Positions 52,331-61,330 are shown, counted from the first letter of the stretch. The stretch: 64,000 bases of DNA from Aquimarina mycalae (GCF_029906345.1 NZ_JARYGY010000001.1:470851-534850), one strand, 5' to 3'. Made by a program: numbers and translations. The notes: generated by a model not told the origin, from the letters alone.

Positions 52331-53458
52331 CTAAAAAGTGATTACTTCACCTTTTCCATCACTAAAATCACTACCCAATATAAAGTTACATCCTACAGGC
52401 CTGATTTTAAAGGTCAAGTTCGGTTTTTTTAATCGTTCCATTTCATAAATAATGTTACCGAAACTCATAAACTCATTGTCAAAGATAAGTTCGTTATTAG
52501 TATATCCCAAATTCTGTATAGATTCTAAAGCAATAAAAGGTACTTTTTTTTGTAATTTATCAGTAAGTTGTTGCCTTAATAATTCATTTTCCGAAACTAG
52601 ATAATATTGATCTATATCTCGTTTTTCTTTATGATGGTTTTTAAAAGATTGAATAATCGATGTTATTCTGATTCCGATAGAGACTATAAAATCTAATACC
52701 CAGTTACTTTTAAAGTGTTTACGATAAAACAATCGCATTGCTCCATAAAATCGTTTAATATATTCTGTATTACGATCTGTGCTCTCTCCTTTATAATGAA
52801 TTACAGGAATCGAACCAATATAATAGTTTTCTAAGCCTTTCTTTTTCATTTTATAGGATAGGTCAATATCTTCTCCATACATAAAATAATCCTCATCAAA
52901 ACCCTCTACAGATTGATAATCTCTTTTTTTGACAAGAATAAAAGCTCCTACTAAAATATCTATATCTCCTATTCCTTTTTCTGATATATGATCTGCATAA
53001 TAGTTTTTCACTTTACCCAGTTTAACACCAAATAATCTTCTAAAAGATGTTAGCGGTGAAGGGACATTGCGTTTACTCTCAGGTAAAAAATTACCAGTTC
53101 CATCAATCAATCTAGGACCAACCATCCCCATTTGAATTAACTGCTCTGATGTTTTAATAATATTGATAAATGTATCTTCTCCAACTACAGTATCTGGATT
53201 AAGAATACAGATATATTCTCCTTTTGCCAAAGTGACTCCTTGATTATTTGCTTTAGCAAAACCAATATTCTCTTTATTCTCAATCAATGTGACTTCAGGA
53301 AATCGTTCTTTAACCATTGCACAACTACTGTCTTTAGAATTATTATCAATCACAATAATCTCAGCATCTAATCCAACAATAGCCTTTTGCACACTTAGTA
53401 TACAAAGCTCTAAAAAGTAACGTACATTATAATTAAGGATGATTACAGATAATTTCAG
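52331..53458 (-). CDS. Family 2 glycosyltransferase, apparent CTG start
   Basis: 375 residues if read from CTG at 53458: (M)KLSVIILNYNVRYFLELCI, the normal first strand and nucleotide-sugar loop of GT2 enzymes. No ATG, GTG or TTG lies in frame between the recR stop and a GTG at 53392, and that GTG would delete the first 22 residues and the core strand. Further motifs: VIDNNSKDSS, ENIGFAKANNQG, LNPDTVVG (DxD-like region), GAFILVKKRDYQSVEGFDEDYFMYGEDIDLSYKMK and a C-terminal hydrophobic stretch (about 250-265). It probably builds rhamnan-type or other surface polysaccharide. 27 nt downstream of recR, likely co-transcribed. Confidence 0.85.
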   Translation of the reverse strand: MKLSVIILNYNVRYFLELCILSVQKAIVGLDAEIIVIDNNSKDSSCAMVKERFPEVTLIENKENIGFAKANNQGVTLAKGEYICILNPDTVVGEDTFINIIKTSEQLIQMGMVGPRLIDGTGNFLPESKRNVPSPLTSFRRLFGVKLGKVKNYYADHISEKGIGDIDILVGAFILVKKRDYQSVEGFDEDYFMYGEDIDLSYKMKKKGLENYYIGSIPVIHYKGESTDRNTEYIKRFYGAMRLFYRKHFKSNWVLDFIVSIGIRITSIIQSFKNHHKEKRDIDQYYLVSENELLRQQLTDKLQKKVPFIALESIQNLGYTNNELIFDNEFMSFGNIIYEMERLKKPNLTFKIRPVGCNFILGSDFSDGKGEVITF

Positions 53459-53485
53459 AAGATAGACTTTTAAAAGTGGAACATA

Positions 53486-54106
53486 TTATGAACTTCTCAG
53501 TGCATTTTCAAAAGGAATACGATTAACAATACTTCTACCTAAGGTTACTTCGTCTGCATACTCTAATTCATCATTTACACCAATTCCTCTAGCAATTGTA
53601 GCTATTTTTATTTCTACACCTTCTAATTGTTTATAAATATAAAAATTGGTTGTATCGCCTTCCATGGTTGCGCTAAGTGCAAAAATCAGTTCTTGCACTG
53701 TTCCTGATTTTGCTTTTTCTACAAGCGTATTAATTGTAAGATCTTGCGGCCCTATTCCATCCATCGGGCTTATTTTCCCTCCTAAAACATGATACAAACC
53801 GCGATATTGACTTGTACTTTCTATTGCCATTACATCTCTAATATCTTCAACCACACAAATTGTATCTTGGACCCTGTTAGGATTACTACAGATATCACAT
53901 ACATCGACATCACTTATACTGTGGCATTTTTTACAAAATTTAACATCCTTACGCAAGGTTCCCAGAGCATTTACCAAATGCTGGGTTTGCGTTTCAGGTT
54001 GTCGCAGCAGGTGTAACACTAATCTTAATGCCGTTCGTTTACCAATACCAGGCAACTGCGACATTTCATATACTGCATTTTCTAATAATTTTGATGAAAA
54101 TTCCAT
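53486..54106 (-). CDS. recR: Recombination protein RecR
   Basis: 206 residues, full length. Helix-hairpin-helix (about 8-40: [18 protein letters not shown]), the four-Cys zinc finger (about 57-72: [16 protein letters not shown]) and the Toprim domain (about 80-175: [36 protein letters not shown]-like strand, TNFYIYKQL) are all present. With RecO and RecF it loads RecA at gapped DNA. A full-match -7 box is 7 nt upstream of the ATG. It is followed by the glycosyltransferase gene, an unusual partner. Confidence 0.97.
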   Translation of the reverse strand: MEFSSKLLENAVYEMSQLPGIGKRTALRLVLHLLRQPETQTQHLVNALGTLRKDVKFCKKCHSISDVDVCDICSNPNRVQDTICVVEDIRDVMAIESTSQYRGLYHVLGGKISPMDGIGPQDLTINTLVEKAKSGTVQELIFALSATMEGDTTNFYIYKQLEGVEIKIATIARGIGVNDELEYADEVTLGRSIVNRIPFENALRSS

Positions 54107-54113
54107 AGGGATA

Positions 54114-54121
54114 CAAATGTA
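54114..54121 (-). promoter_or_regulatory. -7 promoter element of recR
   Basis: TACATTTG on the minus strand, full TAnnTTTG match; only 7 nt from the ATG, so the mRNA leader is very short or absent. Confidence 0.55.
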
Positions 54122-54287
54122 CTAAAATAGTATCTGAGTTTGTTAGTTTATATGCCTATGAGTTTATAGGTCGACCGTAAAAAAATATACATCAAACAAA
54201 CTACTACTTATTAACTCCAATACTGTCTTATTTAAGTACTAAAATACTCACCACTATTTATTACATTTACCCTAAAAGAAGAAAATC

Positions 54288-54452
54288 ATGTTTGATGCAC
54301 TTTCTGAAGAAACCCAACTTGTATTAGTAATAATTGGAATCGCCTTATTATTTTTTATTGTGAGGTGGAATTCTGGGAGAAATAAAAAAAAGCTTTATCA
54401 TCGGGATACAAGGGATTTTAGGAAGAATTATTTTAACAAAAAGAAAAAATAA
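54288..54452 (+). CDS. 54-residue membrane protein, basic tail
   Basis: A short ORF with a polar start (MFDALSEETQ), one hydrophobic helix (LVLVIIGIALLFFIVRW) and a very basic, Lys/Arg/Asn-rich tail (GRNKKKLYHRD ... FNKKKK). The abrupt hydrophobic-basic pattern and the good ATG context support a real single-pass protein. It stands alone between divergent recR and the cobalamin adenosyltransferase gene. No family is recognised. The frame is small, so confidence is moderate. Confidence 0.5.
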   Translation: MFDALSEETQLVLVIIGIALLFFIVRWNSGRNKKKLYHRDTRDFRKNYFNKKKK

Positions 54453-54560
54453 CCTTTAGATGGTTATAGGTTACTGCATATACTGATAGCATTTGTATAC
54501 AGCTAACAAAAGCAAAGAAAGATATTTCGAATCACAAAATAGACAATCAAGAAAACACAC

Positions 54561-55136
54561 ATGAAGATTTATACAAAAACGGGGGATAAAGGTACTACAG
54601 CCTTATTTGGAGGCACCAGAGTTCCTAAACACCATATCCGTATAGACAGTTACGGAACTGTGGACGAGTTAAACTCTCACATTGGTTTGATTAGAGATCA
54701 ACAAATTGATGAATTAAGTAAGCAGGTTTTAATTAATATTCAGGATAAACTTTTTACAGTTGGGGCAGTATTGGCTACAGATCCAGAAAAAGCAGTTTTA
54801 AAAAGCGGGCAAAAACGATTGAACATCCCTACTATTTCTATCGAAGACATCGAACTTTTAGAAAACGAAATGGATCGTATGAATGAATCCTTACCGCCAA
54901 TGACACACTTTGTATTACCTGGTGGACATCAAACTGTGTCATTCTGTCACATTGCACGCTGTGTATGCAGAAGAGCCGAGCGTTTAGCAACTGCCTTGTA
55001 TGAATTAGAGCCTTTTGAGGAGACCACTTTGCAGTACCTAAACAGACTATCTGACTACCTATTTGTACTGGCACGAAAGTTGTCCAATGATTTGCAGGCA
55101 GATGAGATACAATGGATTCCTCAAAAAAATTCTTGA
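54561..55136 (+). CDS. ATP:cob(I)alamin adenosyltransferase, PduO type
   Basis: 191 residues, full length. The ATP-binding N-terminus KIYTKTGDKGTTALFGG, the Asp-rich helix DSYGTVDELNSHIGLI, the segment FVLPGGHQ and RCVCRRAERLATALYE with its catalytic Arg, and LNRLSDYLFVLAR are diagnostic of the PduO family. It makes adenosylcobalamin (coenzyme B12) from cob(I)alamin, as needed by methylmalonyl-CoA mutase or ribonucleotide reductase. No other cobalamin genes are nearby. It is not fused to other domains. Confidence 0.95.
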   Translation: MKIYTKTGDKGTTALFGGTRVPKHHIRIDSYGTVDELNSHIGLIRDQQIDELSKQVLINIQDKLFTVGAVLATDPEKAVLKSGQKRLNIPTISIEDIELLENEMDRMNESLPPMTHFVLPGGHQTVSFCHIARCVCRRAERLATALYELEPFEETTLQYLNRLSDYLFVLARKLSNDLQADEIQWIPQKNS

Positions 55137-55222
55137 TCTCTTGGAATCGCCAAAAAATTAGTAAAGGGAGACCTCAAAAAATCACGTTCTTATAATTATT
55201 GTTTAAATAATTAATTTTTTAC

Positions 55223-55252
55223 TTGACTTTTTAAACTAAAAAATTATTTTTG
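55223..55252 (+). promoter_or_regulatory. Promoter of the DUF2795 gene
   Basis: TTG (in CTTGAC, 55223-55225), 19-bp spacer and TATTTTTG (55245-55252, full match), 24 nt before the ATG. One of the best promoters in the window. Confidence 0.7.
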
Positions 55253-55276
55253 CAAAAAAATTAAACCAGTAAGCAT

Positions 55277-55498
55277 ATGTATTGGACTTTAGAATTAGCA
55301 TCTTATTTAAGTGATGCACCTTGGCCAGCAACCAAAGATGAGTTAATTGACTATGCAATTCGTACGGGAGCACCGCTAGAGGTTGTAGAGAATTTACAAT
55401 CCATTGAAGATGAAGGAGATTCGTATGATTCTATAGAAGAGATATGGCCAGATTATCCTACAGATGAAGATTATCTTTGGAATGAGGATGAATATTAA
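55277..55498 (+). CDS. DUF2795-type small acidic protein
   Basis: 73 residues, very acidic at the C-terminus (DSYDSIEEIWPDYPTDEDYLWNEDEY). The N-terminal part, LASYLSDAPWPATKDELIDYAIRTGAPLEVVENLQSI, has the DUF2795 pattern (helix, WPA-x-K-x-E-L, A-x-x-x-x-x-P-x-x-V). Such small proteins are widespread in Flavobacteria and uncharacterised. Strong promoter and terminator suggest an abundant short mRNA. Between the cobalamin adenosyltransferase and secA genes, likely a unit of its own. Confidence 0.85.
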   Translation: MYWTLELASYLSDAPWPATKDELIDYAIRTGAPLEVVENLQSIEDEGDSYDSIEEIWPDYPTDEDYLWNEDEY

Positions 55499-55519
55499 AA
55501 AAATATTTAAATAGTATTA

Positions 55520-55545
55520 AAAGTCTCGCAAGAGGCTTTTTTTTT
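55520..55545 (+). terminator. Terminator of the DUF2795 gene
   Basis: Short hairpin (AGTCTC / GAGGCT, GCAA tetraloop, one G-T pair) followed by nine Ts. Confidence 0.8.
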
Positions 55546-55559
55546 GCGTAAATTACGCC

Positions 55560-55736
55560 ACTTTTAAAGCTATTATATAGCTTAAAAGTATTGTATAATA
55601 TTGCCGTTGAGGCGTTGAGATCACAGTAGATTCCAAGAATTGGAGTCTATCATAAAAGTTACCTCAAAGAGGTTCAGCTAATTAGTTTCATTTTTGAAAT
55701 TAAAATCTCATTAAAAAAAACACATAACCATAAATC
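55560..55736 (+). promoter_or_regulatory. Structured secA leader
   Basis: Hairpin-rich stretch before secA: ACTTTTAAAGCTAT / ATAGCTTAAAAGT (55560-55589) ahead of a weak -7 box (TAATATTG, 55596-55603), then TAGATTCCAA / TTGGAGTCTA (55627-55649) and ACCTC / GAGGT (55661-55673) inside the presumed leader. TTGAGG near 55607 could pair instead with CCTCAA near 55662. No upstream ORF with a standard start is visible. Confidence 0.4.
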
Positions 55737-58700
55737 ATGGGAGTTTTAGATTCTGTATTAAAAGTATTCGTTGGAGATAAATCCAAAAAAGATATAAAAG
55801 AAATCCAACCAAAGGTTGAGTTAATAAAAAAAGCTGCTCAGGGTGTTGCAGCACTTTCTGATAATGAGCTTCGAGCTAAGACATTAGAATTTAAGAATCT
55901 TATTAATGAAGCTCGTGCTGAAATTAATACTAAAATAGATTCGCTTACCGATGAGGCTGATGCTACCGAAGATATCGATAGAAAAGAGGAAATCTATGGA
56001 GAGATTGACAAATTAAAGAAAGATTCCTACGAAGTAACAGAAAAAACATTGAATACAATCTTACCAGAAGCTTTTGCTATAGTGAAAGAAACTGCTAAAA
56101 GATTTGCAGAAAACGATACGATTACTGTAGAAGCTACAGCGTATGATCGTGAGCTTTCTGGTACCAGAGATCATATTACATTGGATGGTGATCAGGCAAT
56201 TTGGTCTACAAGCTGGGATGCTGCAGGTAAAGAAGTAAAATGGGACATGGTACATTATGATGTACAATTAATAGGAGGTATTGCATTACACGAAGGAAAA
56301 GTAGCAGAAATGCAAACTGGAGAAGGTAAAACCTTGGTAGCAACACTACCAGTATACCTTAACGCTTTATCTGGTAATGGTGTACACTTGGTAACTGTGA
56401 ATGATTATCTTGCACGTCGTGATAGCGAATGGATGGCACCAATCTTTCAATTCCATGGATTAACCGTAGATTGTATAGATAATCATAAACCTAACTCAGC
56501 AGAACGAAGAGCAGCATATAATGCTGATATTACCTATGGAACTAATAATGAGTTTGGTTTTGATTACTTGCGTGATAATATGTCTCATGCTCCAGAAGAT
56601 CTGGTACAACGACCACACAATTATGCCATTATTGATGAGGTAGATTCTGTATTAATTGATGATGCGAGAACGCCACTAATTATTTCTGGACCCATTCCAA
56701 AAGGAGATATTCATGAATTTGACGAGTTAAAACCAAAAATTGCTGATATCGTTGGAGTACAGCAAAAATATTTAACCACAGTTCTTGCCGAAGCTAAAAA
56801 ATTAATTAAAGAAGGAGATACTAAAGAAGGTGGTTTTAAGCTATTGCAAGTGTATCGTGGAATTCCTAAAAACAAAGCATTAATCAAATTCTTAAGTGAA
56901 GAAGGAGTAAAAATGTTACTTCAGAAGACAGAGAATTTCTATATGCAGGACAACAATCGTGAAATGCATAAGATTGATGCAGATCTTTATTATGTAATAG
57001 AAGAAAAGAATAACCAAATCGATCTTACGGATAAAGGTGTTGATTACCTTTCGGGTAAAGATGATCCAGATTTCTTTGTTCTTCCGCAAATTGGGATGGA
57101 AATTGCTAAAATTGAAGACTTAGGATTATCTAAAGAACAAGAAGCCGAAAAGAAAGAAGATTTATTTAGAGAATATAGTGTAAAAAGTGAACGTATACAT
57201 ACACTGCGTCAATTACTAAAAGCGTACTCCTTATTCGAAAAAGACGTAGAGTATGTAGTAATGGACAATAAAGTGAAAATTGTTGATGAGCAGACTGGAC
57301 GTATTATGGATGGTCGTCGTTATAGCGATGGTTTACATCAGGCAATTGAAGCAAAAGAAAATGTAAAAATTGAAGATGCTACACAAACGTTTGCTACAGT
57401 TACACTACAGAATTATTTCCGTATGTACGGAAAATTATCAGGTATGACTGGTACTGCAGTTACAGAAGCAGGAGAGCTATGGGAGATTTATAAATTAGAC
57501 GTAGTAGAGATTCCTACCAATAGACCTATTGCCAGAAAAGATAAAGAAGATTTAGTATACAAAACTAAACGTGAAAAATATAATGCAGTAATAGAAGAAG
57601 TTACCGAATTGTCTCGAGCTGGAAGACCAGTGCTAATTGGTACTACTTCTGTAGAAATTTCAGAATTATTAGGTAGAATGCTTACTATTCGTAAAGTTCC
57701 TCATAATGTACTAAATGCTAAGCTTCATAAAAAAGAAGCTGACATAGTTGCTGAAGCAGGTAATCCTGGAGTAGTGACTATTGCTACCAATATGGCAGGT
57801 CGTGGAACAGATATTAAATTATCCGACGAAGTAAAAGCTGCTGGTGGTTTAGCAATTATAGGTACAGAACGTCATGATTCTCGTCGTGTAGATAGACAGT
57901 TACGTGGTCGTGCTGGTCGTCAGGGAGATCCAGGAAGTTCTAACTTCTATGTATCCTTAGAAGATAACCTAATGCGTTTATTTGGATCAGAGCGTATCGC
58001 TAAAATGATGGATAGAATGGGATTGAAAGAAGGTGAGGTAATCCAGCATTCTATGATCTCTAAATCTATAGAAAGAGCTCAGAAAAAAGTAGAAGAAAAC
58101 AACTTTGGTGTTCGTAAACGACTATTAGAGTATGATGATGTAATGAATGCACAACGTGAAGTAGTATACAAACGACGTTATCATGCATTATATGGAGAGC
58201 GTCTTCGTGTGGATCTTGCAAATATGATTTATGACACAGCAGAAGTAATTACCGAAGGAAACAAAAACGCACAAGATTTTAAGAACTTTGAGTTTGAGTT
58301 AATCCGTTATTTCTCGATGAGTAGTCCTATTTCTAATGAGGAATTCGAGAAAATGGACACATTAACCATAGCAGGAGAAGTTTACAAAGCCGCTTACGAA
58401 CATTATCAGGACAAGATGAGACGTAATGCGGAAGCTGCATATCCTGTGATTAAGCAGGTATATGAAGACCCTTCTAGTAAATACGAACGTATTTTGGTTC
58501 CTTTTACTGATGGCGTAAAAAGTTTAAATGTTGCAACCAATCTGCAAAAAGCATATGAAACAGAAGGAAAGCAATTAATAACAGATTTCGAGAAAAATAT
58601 TACACTAGCCATTATTGATGATGCATGGAAAACACATCTACGAAAAATGGATGAGTTAAAACAAAGTGTACAGCTAGCGGTTCATGAGCAAAAAGATCCT

Positions 58701-59093
58701 TTATTAATCTATAAATTTGAAGCTTTTGAATTATTTAAAGCAATGATTGAAGAAGTTAATAAAGATGTTATTTCTTTCTTATTCAAAGGAGAATTGCCAA
58801 CTGGTAATACTCAGGACATCTCTGAGGCACGCCAAGTACGTCGAAAAGAAAAACTAGAAACTTCTAAAGAAGAAATTCCTAATATGGACGAACGTGCTGC
58901 TCAAAACAGAGCCGCAGGACAAACGCAACAACGTCCGCAAGTAACAGAAACGATAGTTCGCGAGCAACCTAAAATTGGTCGTAATGACAAAGTCACTATC
59001 AAACATGTAATGAGTGGAGAAAATAAGACGGTTAAATACAAACAAGCCATCCCTCTAATTGAAAAAGGAGAATGGGTACTTGTAAGTGAATAG
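55737..59093 (+). CDS. secA: Preprotein translocase ATPase SecA
   Basis: 1118 residues, the long Bacteroidota form (E. coli SecA has 901). Helicase motifs in order: [17 protein letters not shown] (Walker A), [42 protein letters not shown] (Walker B), [36 protein letters not shown] and the helical scaffold/wing domains to about 1020. The insertion relative to E. coli lies in the region about 330-470. The C-terminal zinc-binding CxCx8CH tail is replaced: after GRND the expected PCPCGSGKKYK is [13 protein letters not shown]. It drives proteins through SecYEG. Single-gene unit with terminator. Confidence 0.97.
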   Translation: MGVLDSVLKVFVGDKSKKDIKEIQPKVELIKKAAQGVAALSDNELRAKTLEFKNLINEARAEINTKIDSLTDEADATEDIDRKEEIYGEIDKLKKDSYEVTEKTLNTILPEAFAIVKETAKRFAENDTITVEATAYDRELSGTRDHITLDGDQAIWSTSWDAAGKEVKWDMVHYDVQLIGGIALHEGKVAEMQTGEGKTLVATLPVYLNALSGNGVHLVTVNDYLARRDSEWMAPIFQFHGLTVDCIDNHKPNSAERRAAYNADITYGTNNEFGFDYLRDNMSHAPEDLVQRPHNYAIIDEVDSVLIDDARTPLIISGPIPKGDIHEFDELKPKIADIVGVQQKYLTTVLAEAKKLIKEGDTKEGGFKLLQVYRGIPKNKALIKFLSEEGVKMLLQKTENFYMQDNNREMHKIDADLYYVIEEKNNQIDLTDKGVDYLSGKDDPDFFVLPQIGMEIAKIEDLGLSKEQEAEKKEDLFREYSVKSERIHTLRQLLKAYSLFEKDVEYVVMDNKVKIVDEQTGRIMDGRRYSDGLHQAIEAKENVKIEDATQTFATVTLQNYFRMYGKLSGMTGTAVTEAGELWEIYKLDVVEIPTNRPIARKDKEDLVYKTKREKYNAVIEEVTELSRAGRPVLIGTTSVEISELLGRMLTIRKVPHNVLNAKLHKKEADIVAEAGNPGVVTIATNMAGRGTDIKLSDEVKAAGGLAIIGTERHDSRRVDRQLRGRAGRQGDPGSSNFYVSLEDNLMRLFGSERIAKMMDRMGLKEGEVIQHSMISKSIERAQKKVEENNFGVRKRLLEYDDVMNAQREVVYKRRYHALYGERLRVDLANMIYDTAEVITEGNKNAQDFKNFEFELIRYFSMSSPISNEEFEKMDTLTIAGEVYKAAYEHYQDKMRRNAEAAYPVIKQVYEDPSSKYERILVPFTDGVKSLNVATNLQKAYETEGKQLITDFEKNITLAIIDDAWKTHLRKMDELKQSVQLAVHEQKDPLLIYKFEAFELFKAMIEEVNKDVISFLFKGELPTGNTQDISEARQVRRKEKLETSKEEIPNMDERAAQNRAAGQTQQRPQVTETIVREQPKIGRNDKVTIKHVMSGENKTVKYKQAIPLIEKGEWVLVSE

Positions 59094-59115
59094 ATCTTAC
59101 AAAGGTTTTAAAATA

Positions 59116-59152
59116 AAAAGAACCCTGAAGCTAAATACTTCAGGGTTCTTTT
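59116..59152. terminator. Terminator between secA and the PadR pair
   Basis: Long perfect stem AAAAGAACCCTGAAG / CTTCAGGGTTCTTTT with a 7-base loop; T runs on both sides, so it can serve both convergent transcripts. Confidence 0.85.
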
Positions 59153-59173
59153 ATATTATTTTAGATTATCGTG

Positions 59174-59782
59174 TTAGACAACGGAACGCTTGTACATTGT
59201 AAAGAATAAAAATGGTAAATACCCTATTGCAAAGATAAAAGCTCCTGCCAATAACAATACCTCAGCTCCCATCCAATGCATCATTTTAAACAATCCAGAT
59301 AAACCTACAATAACACCAGAAACGCAGCCCAAAATAATCTTTAATCTTTCAGAAAGTGTTTTGGCAATTGCAACTTTATACCTATCGAAAGCCAACATAG
59401 GTACAAAAACTAATAACAGCAATAAAAAGCCAGCTATAAAAAGTTTATTCGCTCCAGGATACCACAATATTTTAAATGTAATCCCTGCGGTCAATGTTAG
59501 CGCACCAATAAATCCTATAAAATACATTAATCTTTTCATCATAATAATTCGTTTTGAGTTTAATAAAAAAAATGTTCTACGTTCTATGTCGATCAAACCG
59601 TTAGGCGCTAATTCTAATATAGCACCTTGAAATGATTGATCGAATGTTTTACCAGCTTTTAACTCGCTCTCGACAACACAACATAAATGATCTATTATAT
59701 CATCTCGCAACGCTGGTAACTTTAATCCCTGTTTATCTACAAAGACCTTGATCTTCTCTTCCTGTTCTGCACTTAACTTCAT
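59174..59782 (-). CDS. Membrane protein with HAAS-like N-terminus, partner of PadR
   Basis: 202 residues. The N-terminal ~65 residues (KLSAEQEEKIKVFVDKQGLKLPALRDDIIDHLCCVVESEL) form a helical domain like the HAAS domain that often accompanies PadR regulators. Two related hairpins of membrane helices follow (about 84-126 and 146-195), each with a G-x3-FK-x2-x-W-x-GA pattern (GITFKILWYPGAN, GLFKMMHWMGAE). The same 'FK..HWPGA' pattern is seen in GldL-like proteins. It starts 4 nt inside padR, so the two are co-translated. Role unknown, perhaps the regulated output. Confidence 0.6.
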   Translation of the reverse strand: MKLSAEQEEKIKVFVDKQGLKLPALRDDIIDHLCCVVESELKAGKTFDQSFQGAILELAPNGLIDIERRTFFLLNSKRIIMMKRLMYFIGFIGALTLTAGITFKILWYPGANKLFIAGFLLLLLVFVPMLAFDRYKVAIAKTLSERLKIILGCVSGVIVGLSGLFKMMHWMGAEVLLLAGAFIFAIGYLPFLFFTMYKRSVV

Positions 59783-60117
59783 ATAATATCTAACTTCGGA
59801 AAAATAACTTTATTAAGAGTTAACATAAAATCTTTAAGCTCTTCTATACACAAGACCTTCTCCTTCTTACCTTCTGTAGTAAGTAGATAATACTTTCTAA
59901 TTCTTTTACCTATATACTCTTCTTCACAAGTCAACAAGCCATCCTTCTTCATTTTTTGTAAAGCAGGATATAGTGATCCATCTTTTAATAAGATTTTTCC
60001 ATCTGATCGCTCTTTTACCTGCTGAAAAATCTCATAACCATACATCCTCCCATTTTCTGATAAAAGATTCAGAATGATAACTGACAAGGTTCCTTTAAGT
60101 AGTTCTTTTGAATACAT
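59779..60117 (-). CDS. PadR-family transcriptional repressor
   Basis: 112 residues from the ATG at 60117 (YSKELLKGTLSVIILNLLSENGRMYGYEIFQ); an upstream in-frame extension would include the promoter and is rejected. The winged helix spans about 5-85 with the recognition helix and wing LLKDGSLYPALQKMKKDGLLTCEEEYIGKRIRKYY, and a short C-terminal dimerisation helix follows. It is a ligand- or stress-responsive repressor of the PadR-s1/s2 size class. A 7-9-7 palindrome around its own promoter indicates autorepression. Confidence 0.9.
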   Translation of the reverse strand: MYSKELLKGTLSVIILNLLSENGRMYGYEIFQQVKERSDGKILLKDGSLYPALQKMKKDGLLTCEEEYIGKRIRKYYLLTTEGKKEKVLCIEELKDFMLTLNKVIFPKLDII

Positions 60118-60121
60118 AGGA

Positions 60122-60152
60122 CAAATATACATAAAATTACAATACATCACAA
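60122..60152 (-). promoter_or_regulatory. padR promoter
   Basis: On the minus strand: TTG (60152-60150), 20-bp spacer, TATATTTG (60129-60122), full consensus, 4 nt before the padR ATG at 60117, so the mRNA is probably leaderless. Confidence 0.65.
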
Positions 60153-60163
60153 TTCTATGTATT
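60141..60163. promoter_or_regulatory. Palindromic operator of padR
   Basis: AATACAT, nine-base spacer, ATGTATT: a perfect inverted repeat of the ATGT/ACAT type bound by PadR proteins. The -33 TTG of the padR promoter sits inside the spacer, so binding would block transcription. Confidence 0.7.
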
Positions 60164-60186
60164 ATTTTTATATATTCCAATAGCAC

Positions 60187-60614
60187 CTATTGTGAATAAA
60201 ACATCTATTTTACTCATCATTTCTATATATCTATTCTGATAACAGCACTGTCACAGAAATCATCAAATATTAGCGCTAATAGCTACTAAAACACAGAGTT
60301 CGTAACTATTTTTTTTAAAATCTTGGGTTGTAAGATTAATCGAGGAAGGCAATCAAATTCGACAAAACAATTCGTCTTTAATTAATTCTTAAACCCACTG
60401 ATAGAACATTTAACAATTGAGTATTATAAGGATATAAGTAATAATTACTCATTAATTAATTCTTCGACATGAATTAACGATGAAGATCTTTGCAAAGAGT
60501 TATCCAAGAAAATCGACAATCAGAAACAACTTACTGTCGTATTTTATTCATGGTGAAGGCAATGGGAATATATTCTGAAGGAAATTTTTTATGAATAACG
60601 TTTTGTATTTTACC
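60187..60614. other. Gene-free 430-bp stretch upstream of padR
   Basis: No open frame or recognised RNA. A 13-base word TTAATTAATTCTT occurs twice (60378-60390 and 60452-60464). The rest is AT-rich and unremarkable. Confidence 0.4.
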
Positions 60615-60659
60615 AAAAAAAGTAAAGCGGATTCAAAATGAATCCGCTTTACTTTTTTT
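60615..60659 (-). terminator. Terminator of the two-module secreted protein gene
   Basis: Perfect ~20-bp stem around the core AAAGTAAAGCGGATTC / GAATCCGCTTTACTTT with a 5-base loop and long A/T runs, starting 30 nt past the stop codon. It shares the core AGCGGATTCAAAA with the orphan terminator at 35246-35277. Confidence 0.85.
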
Positions 60660-60688
60660 TAACTAATTTTCCCCTTAATATCTATCTA

Positions 60689-61330
60689 TTATAGATCTGT
60701 AACGCTGTTTTGAGCTTCAGTAAACTTTTCAACAATTACAGAATCTCCTTTACTATTTTCTAAAAGATATACACCTACTGGTAATTGACTTAAATCTATA
60801 ACATTTGTAGTTTTAGATAATACGTGGATTGTATCTTTAACTTCGAATAATTTTAATTTATCTCCTTCTTCAAAATCCAATACTACAATAACACTACCTT
60901 CTCTCTGAATAGCTAATTGGTTTTTCTGTGAACCTACATAACTTTCAATAGACTCTTCTTCTGCATTTATTTCTTCATTCTCCTCTAAAGCAATTTCTGC
61001 ATCCCCATCAAGAGCAAACTCTTCATCCTGCATAACTACAGCTCCATCAATCATAAGTTCTTCTTCTAAACGATCAATAATGATAGACTTTCCTGCGCTA
61101 TTTTCTAATAAATATGATCCAACAGGTAATTGACTAAGATCTATACGTGAATAAGATTTTGATAAAATATGATCTCCAGTTTCAAGTTCGAATAATTTTA
61201 ACTTATCTCCATCTTCAAAATCCACCACCTCGACAGTTAAACCATCTTGGTAAACTGCAAGTTCACTATCCGTGTTAGCAAAGATTGAAATAGATAATAA
61301 TAAACTGAATATTAAGGCTGTAACTTTCAT
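60689..61330 (-). CDS. Secreted protein of two sorting-domain-like modules
   Basis: 213 residues with a Sec signal peptide (cut near FANT, residue 20). Two clearly related modules, about 24-91 and 138-205, each with VxDFEDGDKLKLFE-like start, LSK, then IDLSQLPVG[SV]YLLENS[AK]G[KD]S[IV]I[IV]; the intervening 45 residues are very acidic (Glu/Asp). The DLSQLPxGxYLL pattern is that of T9SS type A C-terminal sorting domains, but here it stands alone, without a cargo domain, and in two copies. Function unknown: decoy, adaptor or small surface protein. Monocistronic with strong terminator. Confidence 0.65.
   Translation of the reverse strand: MKVTALIFSLLLSISIFANTDSELAVYQDGLTVEVVDFEDGDKLKLFELETGDHILSKSYSRIDLSQLPVGSYLLENSAGKSIIIDRLEEELMIDGAVVMQDEEFALDGDAEIALEENEEINAEEESIESYVGSQKNQLAIQREGSVIVVLDFEEGDKLKLFEVKDTIHVLSKTTNVIDLSQLPVGVYLLENSKGDSVIVEKFTEAQNSVTDL

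Noticed and set aside
53459..53488. recR-glycosyltransferase fusion by stop-codon readthrough
   Set aside because: The genes share a frame, but a TAA stop separates them and the GT2 fold is complete from 53458; re-initiation or a CTG start is simpler.
60118..60186. N-terminal extension of PadR
   Set aside because: It covers the promoter and operator; the PadR fold starts at the ATG at 60117.
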